From the NCBI GenBank assembly GCA_943367755.1, contig CALRKB020000024.1, forward strand, positions 4,780 to 68,779: a stretch of DNA of 64,000 nt, written 5' to 3'. Positions 17,956 to 26,388 of the stretch are shown here, one piece after another. Made by a program: the position numbers and the translations under genes. The notes under the pieces are model-generated. The model worked only from the letters and a program-made list of their open reading frames with translations, did not search any database and was not told where the DNA came from. Each line of letters begins with the position of its first letter. Position 1 is the first letter of the stretch. The stretch comes from PCC-6802 sp943367755 (lineage in GTDB: Bacteria > Cyanobacteriota > Cyanobacteriia > Pseudanabaenales > Pseudanabaenaceae).

Positions 17956-18106
17956 CTATGTATTAGACCGACTTTTTCTACCTAACTACCCCGTAAAGGT
18001 GATTAGCCAGAATGTTTCAGCCTAATCACCCAATTGAGTGTGTTAGACAGATTTTTTCTGGGTAACATCCCGTATAGGCGATCTAGATAGATAATTTCAG
18101 CCTAAC
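17950..18106. other. attI-like leader of the truncated integron
   Basis: The region between the integrase stub and the first cassette. The crossover heptamer GTTATAC (minus) is at 17956-17950. The motif TTTCAGCCTAA occurs at about 18017 and again at about 18093, just before the stub ATG. The direct repeats differ from those of the complete integron (TTTCCGTATA), so the two attI sites have diverged. Confidence 0.55.
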
Positions 18107-18178
18107 ATGACTAATACTGTTGAGCAACGCCCCAGAAAATTATTGGATCGGCTGCGTGATGCCGTTCGCCTTAAGTTC
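18107..18178 (+). pseudogene. 5' stub of an integron integrase gene
   Basis: The first 24 codons include R-K-L-L-D-R-L-R-D-A-V-R-L-K-F-Y, matching residues 29-44 of the intact integrase at 45657-46727 (R-K-L-L-D-R-V-R-D-A-I-R-V-K-H-Y). Similarity stops at 18178, about 20 bases before the end of the Uma2 gene on the other strand, where a deletion has joined unrelated DNA. All catalytic residues are gone. The stub fixes the orientation of this integron and shows it is a relic distinct from the functional one. Confidence 0.8.
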
Positions 18179-18198
18179 TACCCTACCGAACTAATCTG

Positions 18199-18801
18199 TT
18201 ACCAAACTTTGTCGAGATTCAGTATAAAGCCCGATAAAACTGGATCGCCACTGAGAGTTTCTGGACGATCGAGAATCTCTGGTGATCGCTCGGGACGATA
18301 AATATGTACCTGTCGCTTTTGGCGATCGATCAGCCAGCCCAGCAATGTACCGTTATCTATATATTCCTGCATTTTCGCTTGCAGATCTTTTAGCCTATCC
18401 GTAGCGGATTTTAACTCTACGACAAAATCTGGACAGATGGGTGCAAAAGAAGCCTTTTCAGCCTCTGATAAAGCATTCCATCGCGATAATTGAATCCACG
18501 CAGCATCGGGCGATCGCTTCGCACCATTGGGCAAAGTAAACCCTGCGCTAGAGTCAAAACCTATACCCGAACCATCCCGTTCCATCCAGATACCAAGTTG
18601 TACGGCTAAGTTGAAGTTGCGGTTACCTGTATCTGAAAATGCTGGTGACATGATGACAAGTTCTCCTTGGGCAGTCAGCTCTATGCGCAGATCGGAGTTG
18701 ATCTGACAAAATTCGGCAAATAATGCATCAGTCATCTCGATCACAGGACGCATTCTTAACACTAGGGGCGCTGTTTCAGTTGGGGTTAATACTTCATTCA
18801 T
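18199..18801 (-). CDS. Uma2-family (DUF820) putative endonuclease
   Basis: A 200-residue protein of the PD-(D/E)XK-like Uma2 family, heavily expanded in cyanobacteria and of unknown cellular role. It shows the conserved G-E-L-V-I-M-S-P strand, R-S-P-D-A-A-W-I and the putative active-site F-V-V-E-L-K-S, then L-G-W-L-I-D. Length is typical. It abuts the deletion end-point of the truncated integrase, so it may be the neighbour fused there by that deletion. Confidence 0.85.
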   Translation of the reverse strand: MNEVLTPTETAPLVLRMRPVIEMTDALFAEFCQINSDLRIELTAQGELVIMSPAFSDTGNRNFNLAVQLGIWMERDGSGIGFDSSAGFTLPNGAKRSPDAAWIQLSRWNALSEAEKASFAPICPDFVVELKSATDRLKDLQAKMQEYIDNGTLLGWLIDRQKRQVHIYRPERSPEILDRPETLSGDPVLSGFILNLDKVW

Positions 18802-19011
18802 AAGCTACTTGCCTGCTGCGAATGCGATCGTCTGCCTATCAATACAATAATACCAACTCCGCCGATGCCTCTTCCAGAAACACTTCTAGCTCAAAAGTAA
18901 TATATGAAACCCTTAAATCTGTACGGATAACTATACCAACAGGAAGTTGGTGCATTGTGAGCATCTCACTATAATTATGTGTAGAAATATAACAAAAATA
19001 GTTTTGAGCTT

Positions 19012-20952
19012 ATGGCTATCAAAAACCAAGATCCGAAACAAATGCGCTCCCGACTCATTGGCAATATCTTGTTGCTGGCCGGCGCGGGTCTGCTAATTTT
19101 CAACTTCCTCACTCCTTTCTTGTTTGGCCCTCAGATACCACGGGTTCCCTATAGCCTCTTTATCCATGAGGTAAAAGCCAATCACGTATCGCGGGTGTCA
19201 ATTGCTCAAGACCAGATCACCTATCAACTGCGCAGTGAAACTGGGGAAACTGGGGAAACTGGAGAAACTCCAAACCAAATTCTCGCAACTACACCCATAT
19301 TTGACTTGGAATTGCCTAAGCTTTTAGAACAGAATGGGGTAGAATTTGCGGCCACACCGATCGCCAAGAACAGTTGGTTTGGCACTTTACTAGGCTGGGT
19401 GATTCCACCACTGATTTTTGTCGGGATCTTTCAGTTGTTTAGTCGTGGTGCTGGCGGCGGCGGCGCTGGCGGCTTGCAAATTGGTAAAAGTAAAGCCAAA
19501 GTCTATGTCGAAGGTGATTCACCTAAAGTACTATTTTCCGATGTTGCAGGTGTTGATGAGTCAAAAGTGGAACTCGAAGAAATTGTGAAGTTCCTCAAAA
19601 CGCCAGAATATTACACCCGCCTCGGTGCCAAGATTCCCAAAGGAGTACTGCTAGTAGGCCCTCCTGGGACTGGTAAGACTATGCTGGCCAAGGCCGTCGC
19701 TGGTGAAGCAGGCGTTCCTTTCTTTAGCATCTCTGGCAGTGAATTTGTCGAACTATTTGTGGGTGTCGGTTCTTCACGCGTACGCGACCTATTCGAGCAA
19801 GCCAAGAAACAATCTCCTTGTATTGTGTTTATCGATGAGCTAGATGCGATCGGTAAATCTCGTGCCAGCAGTGGTTTCTATGGTGGTAATGACGAACGCG
19901 AGCAAACCCTCAACCAGTTGCTCACGGAAATGGATGGTTTTGCTGCTGATGGTTCCACAGTTATTGTATTAGCTGCAACCAACCGCCCTGAAGTTCTCGA
20001 TCCAGCTTTACTCCGTCCCGGTCGATTCGATCGCCAGGTATTAGTCGATCGCCCTGACAAGATCGGTCGCGAAGCAATTTTGAATATTCATGCCCGTAAG
20101 GTCACCCTGGCTCCAGGTGCGGATCTGAAAACGATCGCTGCCCGTACATCTGGGTTTTCTGGTGCCGATCTGGCGAACTTAGTCAATGAAGCCGCCTTAC
20201 TAGCCGCCCGTGCCGGAAACGATTCCGTTGCGATCGCTGACTTTAATGAAGCGATCGAGCGCGTTGTGGCGGGTCTAGAGAAAAAGAGCCGCGTTTTAAA
20301 TGATAAAGAGAAGCGGATCGTTGCTTATCATGAAGTGGGGCATGCCCTGGTGGGTTCCCTCATACCTGGCAGTGGCAAAGTGGAAAAGATCTCGATCATC
20401 CCTCGCGGCATGGCAGCTCTGGGTTATACCCTGCAATTGCCAACCGAAGATCGCTTCCTCTTGAGCAAAGAGGAAATTGAAGCACAGATTGCCACCCTAT
20501 TAGGCGGCAGATCGGCAGAAGAACTCATCTTCGGTAGTATCACCACCGGAGCGGCGAATGACCTGCAACGTGCCACGGAATTGGCAGAGCAGATGGTTAC
20601 CAGCTATGGTATGAGCCATGTCTTAGGGCCTTTAGCCTACCAGAAGCGCCAAAACAATGATTTCCTAGGGGGCATGAATAGCGGTCGCAGCCTTAGCCCT
20701 CACACGGCTGAAATGATTGACAAAGAGATTAAGGATATTGTAGAGTCTGCCCACCAAAGTGCCTTAGGCATTCTCAAAGAAAATCACGATCTCTTAGAAA
20801 CTATTTCTGAGAAGTTATTGGAAGCGGAAGTAATTGAAGGCGAAACCCTATATGCGCTCCTAGCACAGGTCAAAATACCTGCTGGTAGCCACGGGGAACC
20901 AGGTCAATCACCCGCGCGTCTTGTAGAGACAAAAGAAATATCTCTAGCCTAG
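19012..20952 (+). CDS. ftsH: ATP-dependent zinc metalloprotease FtsH
   Basis: A 646-residue thylakoid or plasma membrane AAA+ protease that degrades damaged membrane proteins such as photosystem II D1. Two membrane segments (about 17-38 and 124-143) flank a lumenal domain. The AAA module has Walker A G-P-P-G-T-G-K-T (216-223), Walker B F-I-D-E-L-D (273-278) and the second region of homology with Arg336 and Arg339. The zinc site is H-E-V-G-H (440-444). The lumenal domain contains an odd microrepeat, four Gly-Glu-Thr units at 78-86, from a nine-base DNA repeat. Followed closely by an exported protein gene. Confidence 0.95.
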   Translation: MAIKNQDPKQMRSRLIGNILLLAGAGLLIFNFLTPFLFGPQIPRVPYSLFIHEVKANHVSRVSIAQDQITYQLRSETGETGETGETPNQILATTPIFDLELPKLLEQNGVEFAATPIAKNSWFGTLLGWVIPPLIFVGIFQLFSRGAGGGGAGGLQIGKSKAKVYVEGDSPKVLFSDVAGVDESKVELEEIVKFLKTPEYYTRLGAKIPKGVLLVGPPGTGKTMLAKAVAGEAGVPFFSISGSEFVELFVGVGSSRVRDLFEQAKKQSPCIVFIDELDAIGKSRASSGFYGGNDEREQTLNQLLTEMDGFAADGSTVIVLAATNRPEVLDPALLRPGRFDRQVLVDRPDKIGREAILNIHARKVTLAPGADLKTIAARTSGFSGADLANLVNEAALLAARAGNDSVAIADFNEAIERVVAGLEKKSRVLNDKEKRIVAYHEVGHALVGSLIPGSGKVEKISIIPRGMAALGYTLQLPTEDRFLLSKEEIEAQIATLLGGRSAEELIFGSITTGAANDLQRATELAEQMVTSYGMSHVLGPLAYQKRQNNDFLGGMNSGRSLSPHTAEMIDKEIKDIVESAHQSALGILKENHDLLETISEKLLEAEVIEGETLYALLAQVKIPAGSHGEPGQSPARLVETKEISLA

Positions 20953-20964
20953 TAGGGCAAATAT

Positions 20965-21642
20965 ATGAAATCGCGTCACATTTCATTTCTATCTATCAGT
21001 TCGCTTTTAAGTGTTGCGATCGCTACCTTGGGAGTTGCTCCAACTTACGCGGCGCGGTTCAGCAAGGAGATCCGCAACACTGGGAACCTGCACGGCCAAG
21101 CGCGCATCGCACAGGTATTTCGCTCGACATTCACGCTGCCATCAGGCCAAACCATTGTTACCAAACTGATAGGCGAGGAAACTCTCTACGTCAACTCAGG
21201 GCAGAGACTGCCTGCACAACTGCGCGTAGAGCAAGACGTCATTGGAAACAACGGTGTAGTTGTAATTCCTGTCGGCTCCACAATTGAGGGTGAGTTCGCA
21301 CCTACCAGCGGGGGGTCTAAGTTTATCGCTCGAACTCTCACGAGTAGAGGTGCGACGGTGGCTATTAGTGCTGAATCTGATGTGATTAAGGATACTAAAG
21401 ATCCACGCGAAACTAGCATAGGTTCAATCGCTACTGATGTGGCAATTGGCGCTGCTGGTGCGTCGATCCTGGCTGCTGTCACTGGAGATCGAGCGATCGC
21501 CACCGAAGAAGTTCTGGCTGGTGCCGCCGCAGGCGGAATCATTGGAAATGTGACAGCACCAAACGCAACGGTAATCGATCCTAAATCTGCGATCTCTTTG
21601 ACGACAAGTCGCAGTCTGACTTTCACCCGAGGTGGAGACTAG
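20965..21642 (+). CDS. Exported protein of unknown function with glycine-zipper segment
   Basis: A 225-residue protein with a Sec signal peptide (hydrophobic residues 6-24, then T-Y-A-A-R). The mature part has a beta-rich domain (L-P-S-G-Q-T-I-V, I-P-V-G-S-T-I-E-G-E-F) like TrbI/VirB10- or outer-membrane-associated domains. A Gly/Ala-rich stretch at about 150-200 (A-G-A-A-A-G-G-I-I-G) looks like a glycine zipper that could enter a membrane. I do not recognise the family. It starts 12 bases after ftsH and is probably co-transcribed; a strong terminator follows. Confidence 0.65.
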   Translation: MKSRHISFLSISSLLSVAIATLGVAPTYAARFSKEIRNTGNLHGQARIAQVFRSTFTLPSGQTIVTKLIGEETLYVNSGQRLPAQLRVEQDVIGNNGVVVIPVGSTIEGEFAPTSGGSKFIARTLTSRGATVAISAESDVIKDTKDPRETSIGSIATDVAIGAAGASILAAVTGDRAIATEEVLAGAAAGGIIGNVTAPNATVIDPKSAISLTTSRSLTFTRGGD

Positions 21643-21692
21643 GAATCTATCACAGCTAGTTGAGTCTAGTTCAATCAACTAGATAATTTGCT

Positions 21693-21724
21693 AAGGGGTA
21701 AGTTTTCCAGCTTACCCTTTTTAA
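21693..21724. terminator. Bidirectional Rho-independent terminator
   Basis: Inverted repeat GGGTAAG (21696-21702) / CTTACCC (21711-21717) with flanking A and T runs on both sides. It serves the exported-protein gene from the left and the DUF3082 gene from the right, whose stop codon it touches. Confidence 0.8.
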
Positions 21725-22038
21725 TTTTCAGATTGTCGGTTAAACAGTAGCTGCCACACTTGCTGAATTGTTAACAACACAAGTCCAATAGCCACCACCG
21801 CAAAAATCATTGTTACCCCAGTTCCTACCGCTAGCAAAAAAGTGCGCACGATCGCCCCAATCTTGGCGGCGAGGGATTCGGCATTACGAAATGGACTTAG
21901 TGCTAGTTTGTGCGCCACATTATTCGTAAGTAGGTATAAACCTGATGATAGGAGTGCGGAGATCGCTGCACCAATCAGGTTTTTTAGTGGAGTAGGGGGG
22001 ACGGGTTGGATGGATTGTGAGTTTGCTTCTTCAGTCAT
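21721..22038 (-). CDS. DUF3082 membrane protein
   Basis: A 105-residue protein with a Pro-rich N-terminus and two membrane helices (about 22-42 and 65-90). The layout and the motifs L-I-G-A-A-I-S-A-L-L-S and L-L-A-V-G-T-G-V-T match the DUF3082 family of cyanobacteria and chloroplasts, which has no known function. It is a single gene, convergent with the ftsH unit through a shared terminator. Confidence 0.75.
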   Translation of the reverse strand: MTEEANSQSIQPVPPTPLKNLIGAAISALLSSGLYLLTNNVAHKLALSPFRNAESLAAKIGAIVRTFLLAVGTGVTMIFAVVAIGLVLLTIQQVWQLLFNRQSEN

Positions 22039-22258
22039 AGAGATCTCATTGCTAAAAGTTAGCCTTAGTTACACAAGCTTGTAGGCGATCGAGCTATTCC
22101 CTTCATTATCCAGGATAAGGTGAGTAGTAGTGCGATCTATGTGTTGTTACCAAATTTGAGAATGCCTGCTACAACTGCTTCTTGTACGTGAGAACAACAT
22201 GTCTAGAGCCTCATCTGGGGGCGGGGGGCTTAACCAAGAAGTATTGAGATGTTGGGTA

Positions 22259-23134
22259 CTAAACAAGGGCTGGTTTAGCGATCGCTTCTTCTAAGGCTTT
22301 GATTTGCTCGCTTAAAGAAGGGCCGTAAACCTCGCAGGAATTATTAGGGCTTTCAATTACCTTAATGCGATGTAGTTCAGCACCAATTTGGCGGATTGGC
22401 TCCGTCAGCATCGTTTGAATATAGACGGCGATATTTTCTGCGGTTGGTACAACTCTCGCAAAGTAGGGAATATCTTTATTTAAGAAGGTGTGATCCATTG
22501 GTTCAATCACGTAGCGATCGATTGCGGCTTGAAACTCTACTAAATCAGCAATCATGCCTGTACGCGGATCGATCTCACCGGAAATCGTGACTTCTAGATG
22601 ATAGTTATGCCCGTGGCCGTTAACCCGAGCGCATTTGCCGTAAATTGCCGTGTTTTCTTCTAAACTGAGGCTTTCGGATGCGAGACGATGTGCAGCGGAA
22701 AAATGAGTGCTAACTGTCAAATGTGCTTGCATGTCTTTACCTTGATAATCTGCCCAAAGCTCGGGATGTTCAAATAGCTGAATGTTCACCAAGGGTAGGT
22801 GAGGTGAGAGGCGTTGCCAAATTACTCTGGCAATGTTTTCAGTAGTTGGCAGCGTTTGCTCAAACTCAGGCCAGGCTGTGTTGAGATAGCTAAAGTTAAG
22901 CTGGGAAACGACCTCCCTCGCAATAGTGTGCTTGACATCAGATAGGTTCAGAACCATACCGTTAGGATCGATTTCCCCCGCCATTGACACGTAGAGAACA
23001 TAGTTGTGTCCGTGTCCAGGAAAATTGGCGCAAGCTCCAAATTGTCCGTCGTTTTCGGTTGCCGAAAGTTCAGGCAGCCAGTACCGATGACTTGCAGAAA
23101 ACTCTGCACGCCGATGAATTACACAACTAGGCAT
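22259..23134 (-). CDS. 6-carboxytetrahydropterin synthase family protein with two fused PTPS domains
   Basis: A 291-residue tandem duplication of the 6-pyruvoyl-tetrahydropterin synthase/QueD fold, which acts on 7,8-dihydroneopterin triphosphate in queuosine or pterin synthesis. Domain 1 (about 5-125) has zinc-ligand His in S-A-S-H-R, catalytic Cys in F-G-A-C-A and G-H-G-H-N-Y. Domain 2 (about 135-280) repeats S-A-A-H-R, Y-G-K-C-A and G-H-G-H-N-Y. Both active sites look complete, which is notable because single-domain QueD oligomerises. The end of domain 2 keeps the family Glu (K-V-I-E-S). Confidence 0.85.
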   Translation of the reverse strand: MPSCVIHRRAEFSASHRYWLPELSATENDGQFGACANFPGHGHNYVLYVSMAGEIDPNGMVLNLSDVKHTIAREVVSQLNFSYLNTAWPEFEQTLPTTENIARVIWQRLSPHLPLVNIQLFEHPELWADYQGKDMQAHLTVSTHFSAAHRLASESLSLEENTAIYGKCARVNGHGHNYHLEVTISGEIDPRTGMIADLVEFQAAIDRYVIEPMDHTFLNKDIPYFARVVPTAENIAVYIQTMLTEPIRQIGAELHRIKVIESPNNSCEVYGPSLSEQIKALEEAIAKPALV

Positions 23135-23250
23135 TAGATTGTGGGGTAAGGACTATTAGGTTTCCTTTAATAAGTTAGCACTTAGGCAGAAATCCGTTAT
23201 CTGTTGCAAGTTGTAGTTAGTAAAATCCCCACCTCATCTGACTCAATAGA

Positions 23251-24255
23251 TTATTTTGACCAACTGTTCAAATCGGGCATAGATTCTCCATCAAGATTAG
23301 CCAGGGTGCTAGCATCACCAACCACTGATTTGATGCCCTCAAGTGTGGACGCGATCGCTCTGGGGTCCATGAACAATACCTTGCTACTACCACTGCTACC
23401 GATCGTCGTACCCATGTCAATGTAGTTCTGCGCTAACAGAAATTGCAGGATGGACTGCGCCTCAGGGGTTTCTTTGCTGGCCTGTAGCAAAATCTGTAAT
23501 GCTTGGGCTGTACCCTGCGATCGCAGTACCTTCTCCTGACGCTCTGCCTCTGCTTTGAGAATTCTCGCCTGCTTAACACCTTCGGCCTCTAGGATGGCAG
23601 CCTTTTGCGCGGCATCAGCAGTGAGGAGTTGGGCATCGGCTTGTCCCCTGGCTTTGTTAATTGCAGATTCACGCTCGCCCTCTGAGGTTAAAATTGCCGA
23701 CCGTTTTTTGCGCTCGGCGGTCATTTGCAGTTCCATCGATTCTTGCACAGCCTTGGCGGGCAAAATATCGCGCAACTCCACACGGGTAACTTTCACGCCC
23801 CAGGGATCGGTGGCTTCATCAAGATCGCGCAGCAGGATCTCATTAATTTGGCTGCGTGCCGTAAAAGTTTGATCCAGCTCCAGATTGCCAAGCTCAGCCC
23901 GAATTTGCGTTAGTACGATATTAGTCATGGCTTGACGCAAGTTCTCGACGCGGTACCAGGCTTTTTCCATATCGACGATGCGCCAGTAGATCACGGCATC
24001 AGCAGCGATCGAGACGTTATCCCGAGTAATGCACTGTTGTGGTGGAATATCCAATACCTGCTCTTTGACGGTATTACGATAGGCAACTCGATCCATCACA
24101 GGCATGATGAAATTAAGCCCAGGTGAAAGCTTACGGCTATATTTGCCCAGGGTTTCGATTAGAGCCTCCTCTCCCTGGCTGACCACCTTGATCGAATTCA
24201 TACCAGCTGCTACGCCAACGGCTATAAAAGCAATAAAGCTAACAAAAGGATCCAT
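23251..24255 (-). CDS. SPFH/band-7 (stomatin-like, QmcA type) membrane protein
   Basis: A 334-residue scaffold protein of membrane microdomains. An N-terminal membrane helix (about 3-18) is followed by the SPFH domain (Q-G-E-E-A-L-I-E-T-L-G-K, then F-I-M-P-V-M-D). An Ala/Glu-rich coiled coil at about 190-265 (E-A-E-G-V-K-Q-A-R-I-L-K-A-E-A-E-R) drives oligomerisation. It lies directly upstream of, and reads in the same direction as, no gene on its 3' side; its partner NfeD gene is transcribed first, 52 bases upstream. SPFH-NfeD pairs are conserved operons. Confidence 0.9.
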   Translation of the reverse strand: MDPFVSFIAFIAVGVAAGMNSIKVVSQGEEALIETLGKYSRKLSPGLNFIMPVMDRVAYRNTVKEQVLDIPPQQCITRDNVSIAADAVIYWRIVDMEKAWYRVENLRQAMTNIVLTQIRAELGNLELDQTFTARSQINEILLRDLDEATDPWGVKVTRVELRDILPAKAVQESMELQMTAERKKRSAILTSEGERESAINKARGQADAQLLTADAAQKAAILEAEGVKQARILKAEAERQEKVLRSQGTAQALQILLQASKETPEAQSILQFLLAQNYIDMGTTIGSSGSSKVLFMDPRAIASTLEGIKSVVGDASTLANLDGESMPDLNSWSK

Positions 24256-24307
24256 AATTCTTGCTGCTCCTCAATAACTTAAAATCAGAACTTTACAAAC
24301 CAGTAAA

Positions 24308-24748
24308 TTACTCATGCTCCGCCAGCCATTTCTCTGGCACAACAATTAAAGTTGTACCTTGACGGCGCAATACATACACCTTCTGATCCGCAGGAATGGC
24401 GATTTTAACATCATCACAACGAGCTTTCCAGGATACACCCTCATACTTAACGCGCCCGCATTGACCGGCTGGGATCTCTGTGAGAGTGACCCCTTCTACT
24501 GCTTCTGCTAGCTTTTTAGAGTCTATAGGTACAAATCGACGAATAAGCAAGATAAATACTGCGGACAAAGCCATCCATAGAACAATATGAACAGCAGTAA
24601 AAGGCACTGCCAGGGCGACAAGTGCTACTGCTACAGCGCTAAGCCCCATCGCACCAGCAATTAGGAATGTTGGTAAGGGTACGAGCAACTCAAGCAGCAG
24701 AAGCCCCAAGCCGATCGCAAACCAAATTTGACTAGGCGTCAGGTTCAT
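24308..24748 (-). CDS. NfeD-family membrane protein
   Basis: A 146-residue partner of the SPFH protein. Two or three membrane helices (about 8-75) precede a C-terminal OB-fold (G-Q-C-G-R-V-K-Y-E-G-V-S-W-K-A-R, then V-Y-V-L-R-R-Q-G-T-T-L-I-V), the standard short NfeD layout without the ClpP-like protease half. Its gene is first in the two-gene unit, 52 bases before the SPFH gene. The pair probably organises membrane domains; the exact client is unknown. Confidence 0.85.
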   Translation of the reverse strand: MNLTPSQIWFAIGLGLLLLELLVPLPTFLIAGAMGLSAVAVALVALAVPFTAVHIVLWMALSAVFILLIRRFVPIDSKKLAEAVEGVTLTEIPAGQCGRVKYEGVSWKARCDDVKIAIPADQKVYVLRRQGTTLIVVPEKWLAEHE

Positions 24749-24988
24749 AAGTTAGTACATCCCAGATAGACCAATTATAATGGGTCTACCCAACAGCATA
24801 CTCTGTAAACTTCCTCATAAAAGGGGAGTGAAAGCCAACTCATACTGAAAGCGATCGCAACATTAAAAATTCCATAGGCTTCTGTTGCGATTACAAGAAA
24901 TAGCACAGGAAATAAATCCAATGATATCTAAAATCACTAAACTGATTGAGAAATAATATAATTTAGTAATTATCATTCCCATGTAGTT

Positions 24989-25222
24989 ATGTCTAACTCA
25001 ACAACTAAGATCGCATCCTTTGTTACAGAACGAGCTTTAGCATGGCAAATTGAGGGCAATCGACAGATTCAAAAAGATATTGATGAACTCAAGAAAATGG
25101 GTGAACCAATCTATTACTCCAAGCATGGGAAATTAATTCGTGAAAATGCTGACGGTCGTAAGTTTGAGTATCGACCACTAGCAGATGGCAGCGAAGAATT
25201 AATCGTTGAAATAATTGATTAA
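24989..25222 (+). CDS. Small protein upstream of a zeta-toxin-like gene, putative antitoxin
   Basis: A 77-residue charged protein with a central K-H-G-K-L-I-R-E-N and acidic C-terminus (E-E-L-I-V-E-I-I-D). It ends two bases before the start of a zeta-toxin-like kinase gene, an arrangement that recurs in cyanobacterial genomes and suggests a toxin-antitoxin or regulatory pair. I do not recognise a DNA-binding motif, so the antitoxin call rests on context only. Confidence 0.5.
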   Translation: MSNSTTKIASFVTERALAWQIEGNRQIQKDIDELKKMGEPIYYSKHGKLIRENADGRKFEYRPLADGSEELIVEIID

Positions 25223-25224
25223 TA

Positions 25225-25787
25225 ATGCCAGAGCTATATGTTATAGCGGGGGCAAATGGAGCTGGAAAATCAACCCTGTCTCAAAGTATCTTGACTGAAA
25301 TTCCAATCATTGATCCTGATGCAATTGCCCGTAAAATCGATCCAATACAACCAGATAGAGTTTCTATTTTAGCCGCTAGAAGAGCTATTTCTCTGACTCA
25401 ACAATACATTCGCGAATCATGTAGCTTTGCAGTCGAAACCACACTGGCTGGGAACAATTACCTCAAATTAATGAAATCCGTCAAACAAAAAAGTTGGAAT
25501 ATCAATCTAATTTATGTCGGAATAGATAATCCTGAAACGAATATTCGACGAGTGAGAGAAAGAGTTGAACGAGGTGGACACAATGTACCAATTAAAGATA
25601 TTCGCCGTCGCTACGGACGCAGCCTGAACAATCTACCTAAAGCGATAGAACTTGCCATATCGTTACAATTTACGATAACTCTGAGCGGCAGTATTTACTA
25701 ATTGCCACAGTTGAGTGTGGTGTTATTTCAATGCACGCCGAACGATATCCGAATTGGTGTGTCAGCATCAAGAATTTATTTATGTAA
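25225..25787 (+). pseudogene. Zeta-toxin-like P-loop kinase gene with a one-base frameshift near the 3' end
   Basis: The first frame gives a 158-residue P-loop protein with Walker A G-A-N-G-A-G-K-S-T, D-P-D, E-T-T-L-A-G and R-R-V-R-E-R-V, as in zeta toxins and related UDP-GlcNAc-kinase-like proteins. After N-L-P-K-A-I-E-L-A the frame degenerates and stops at 25701. In the next frame the expected continuation, V-T-I-Y-D-N-S-E-R-Q-Y-L-L-I-A, runs on to TAA at 25785-25787. Loss of one base near 25658 (GCCATATC where GCC-GAT-ATC is expected) explains it. Only the C-terminal 40 or so residues are affected, so partial function is possible; a sequencing error is the alternative. Confidence 0.7.
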
Positions 25788-25963
25788 TAACTATGTAAGC
25801 TAATTAATTGTCAAGTGGCAGCCATTTCTAAAATGGCGATCGCTTTGTATCTCGATCAGAGAATCACTAGCAAATTAAATTTTTCGGTAAGGCAAAATTT
25901 TTCAGCCATTGGCTCGTAGAATTAACCTGATACACATTTAGACAGATCGTCAGGAGATCTCCG

Positions 25964-26269
25964 ATGCCTGTTGCAGTTGGAGTAATAGAAACAAATGGCT
26001 TTCCGGCAGTGCTAGCGGCCTCAGATGCCATGGTCAAAGGCGGTAAGGTAACGCTCGTGCATTTTAGCTTGGCCGAGAGTGCTCGCTTTATTGTGGCAAT
26101 TCGCGGGAGTGTCTCGGAGGTTAAACCAGCTATGGAAGCGGGCATTGAAGCGGGTAATAAGGTTCATGGTGGAGAGGTAGTTACTCACTACATTGTGCCC
26201 AACCCTCCCGAAAACGTTGTGGGCATTTTACCCCTTGACTATACGGATGTGGACGCCCCATTTCGCTAG
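25964..26269 (+). CDS. ccmK3: Carboxysome shell hexamer protein CcmK3
   Basis: A 101-residue single BMC domain protein of the beta-carboxysome shell. It opens V-A-V-G-V-I-E-T-N-G-F-P-A-V-L-A-A-S-D-A-M and ends V-P-N-P-P-E-N-V-V-G-I-L-P-L-D-Y. The pore-facing position, K-I-G-S or R-A-G-S in major CcmK, reads L-A-E-S-A-R here, as in CcmK3-type proteins, which do not form open-pore homohexamers and pair with CcmK4. A ribosome binding site (GGAGA) precedes ATG 25964. It lies 119 bases before ccmK4, the usual satellite locus away from the main ccm operon. Confidence 0.82.
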   Translation: MPVAVGVIETNGFPAVLAASDAMVKGGKVTLVHFSLAESARFIVAIRGSVSEVKPAMEAGIEAGNKVHGGEVVTHYIVPNPPENVVGILPLDYTDVDAPFR

Positions 26270-26388
26270 ATTAGACTGAGTCAGCAAGTTAACATTTAGG
26301 TCTTGTTTTGCTAACAAGTAGCTAAAACTCATACAATTAAGTCCCAGTAATTGCAGAATTTATCACCACAGGAAGGAGATTTATAAAA

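Larger units (their letters stand above)
15022..18178 (-). mobile_element. Truncated integron with two cassettes (left integron)
   Basis: Reading on the minus strand from 18178: a 24-codon intI stub, an attI-like leader, an ORF-less cassette ending in an 88-base attC, then a two-gene cassette (protease with repeat tail, ATP-grasp ligase) ending in a degenerate attC. This is the mirror image of the complete integron at 45.7 kb and shares its ORF-less cassette and attC type. The integrase has lost about 93% of its length, so new insertions would need an integrase in trans, possibly the intact one in this window. Confidence 0.8.
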
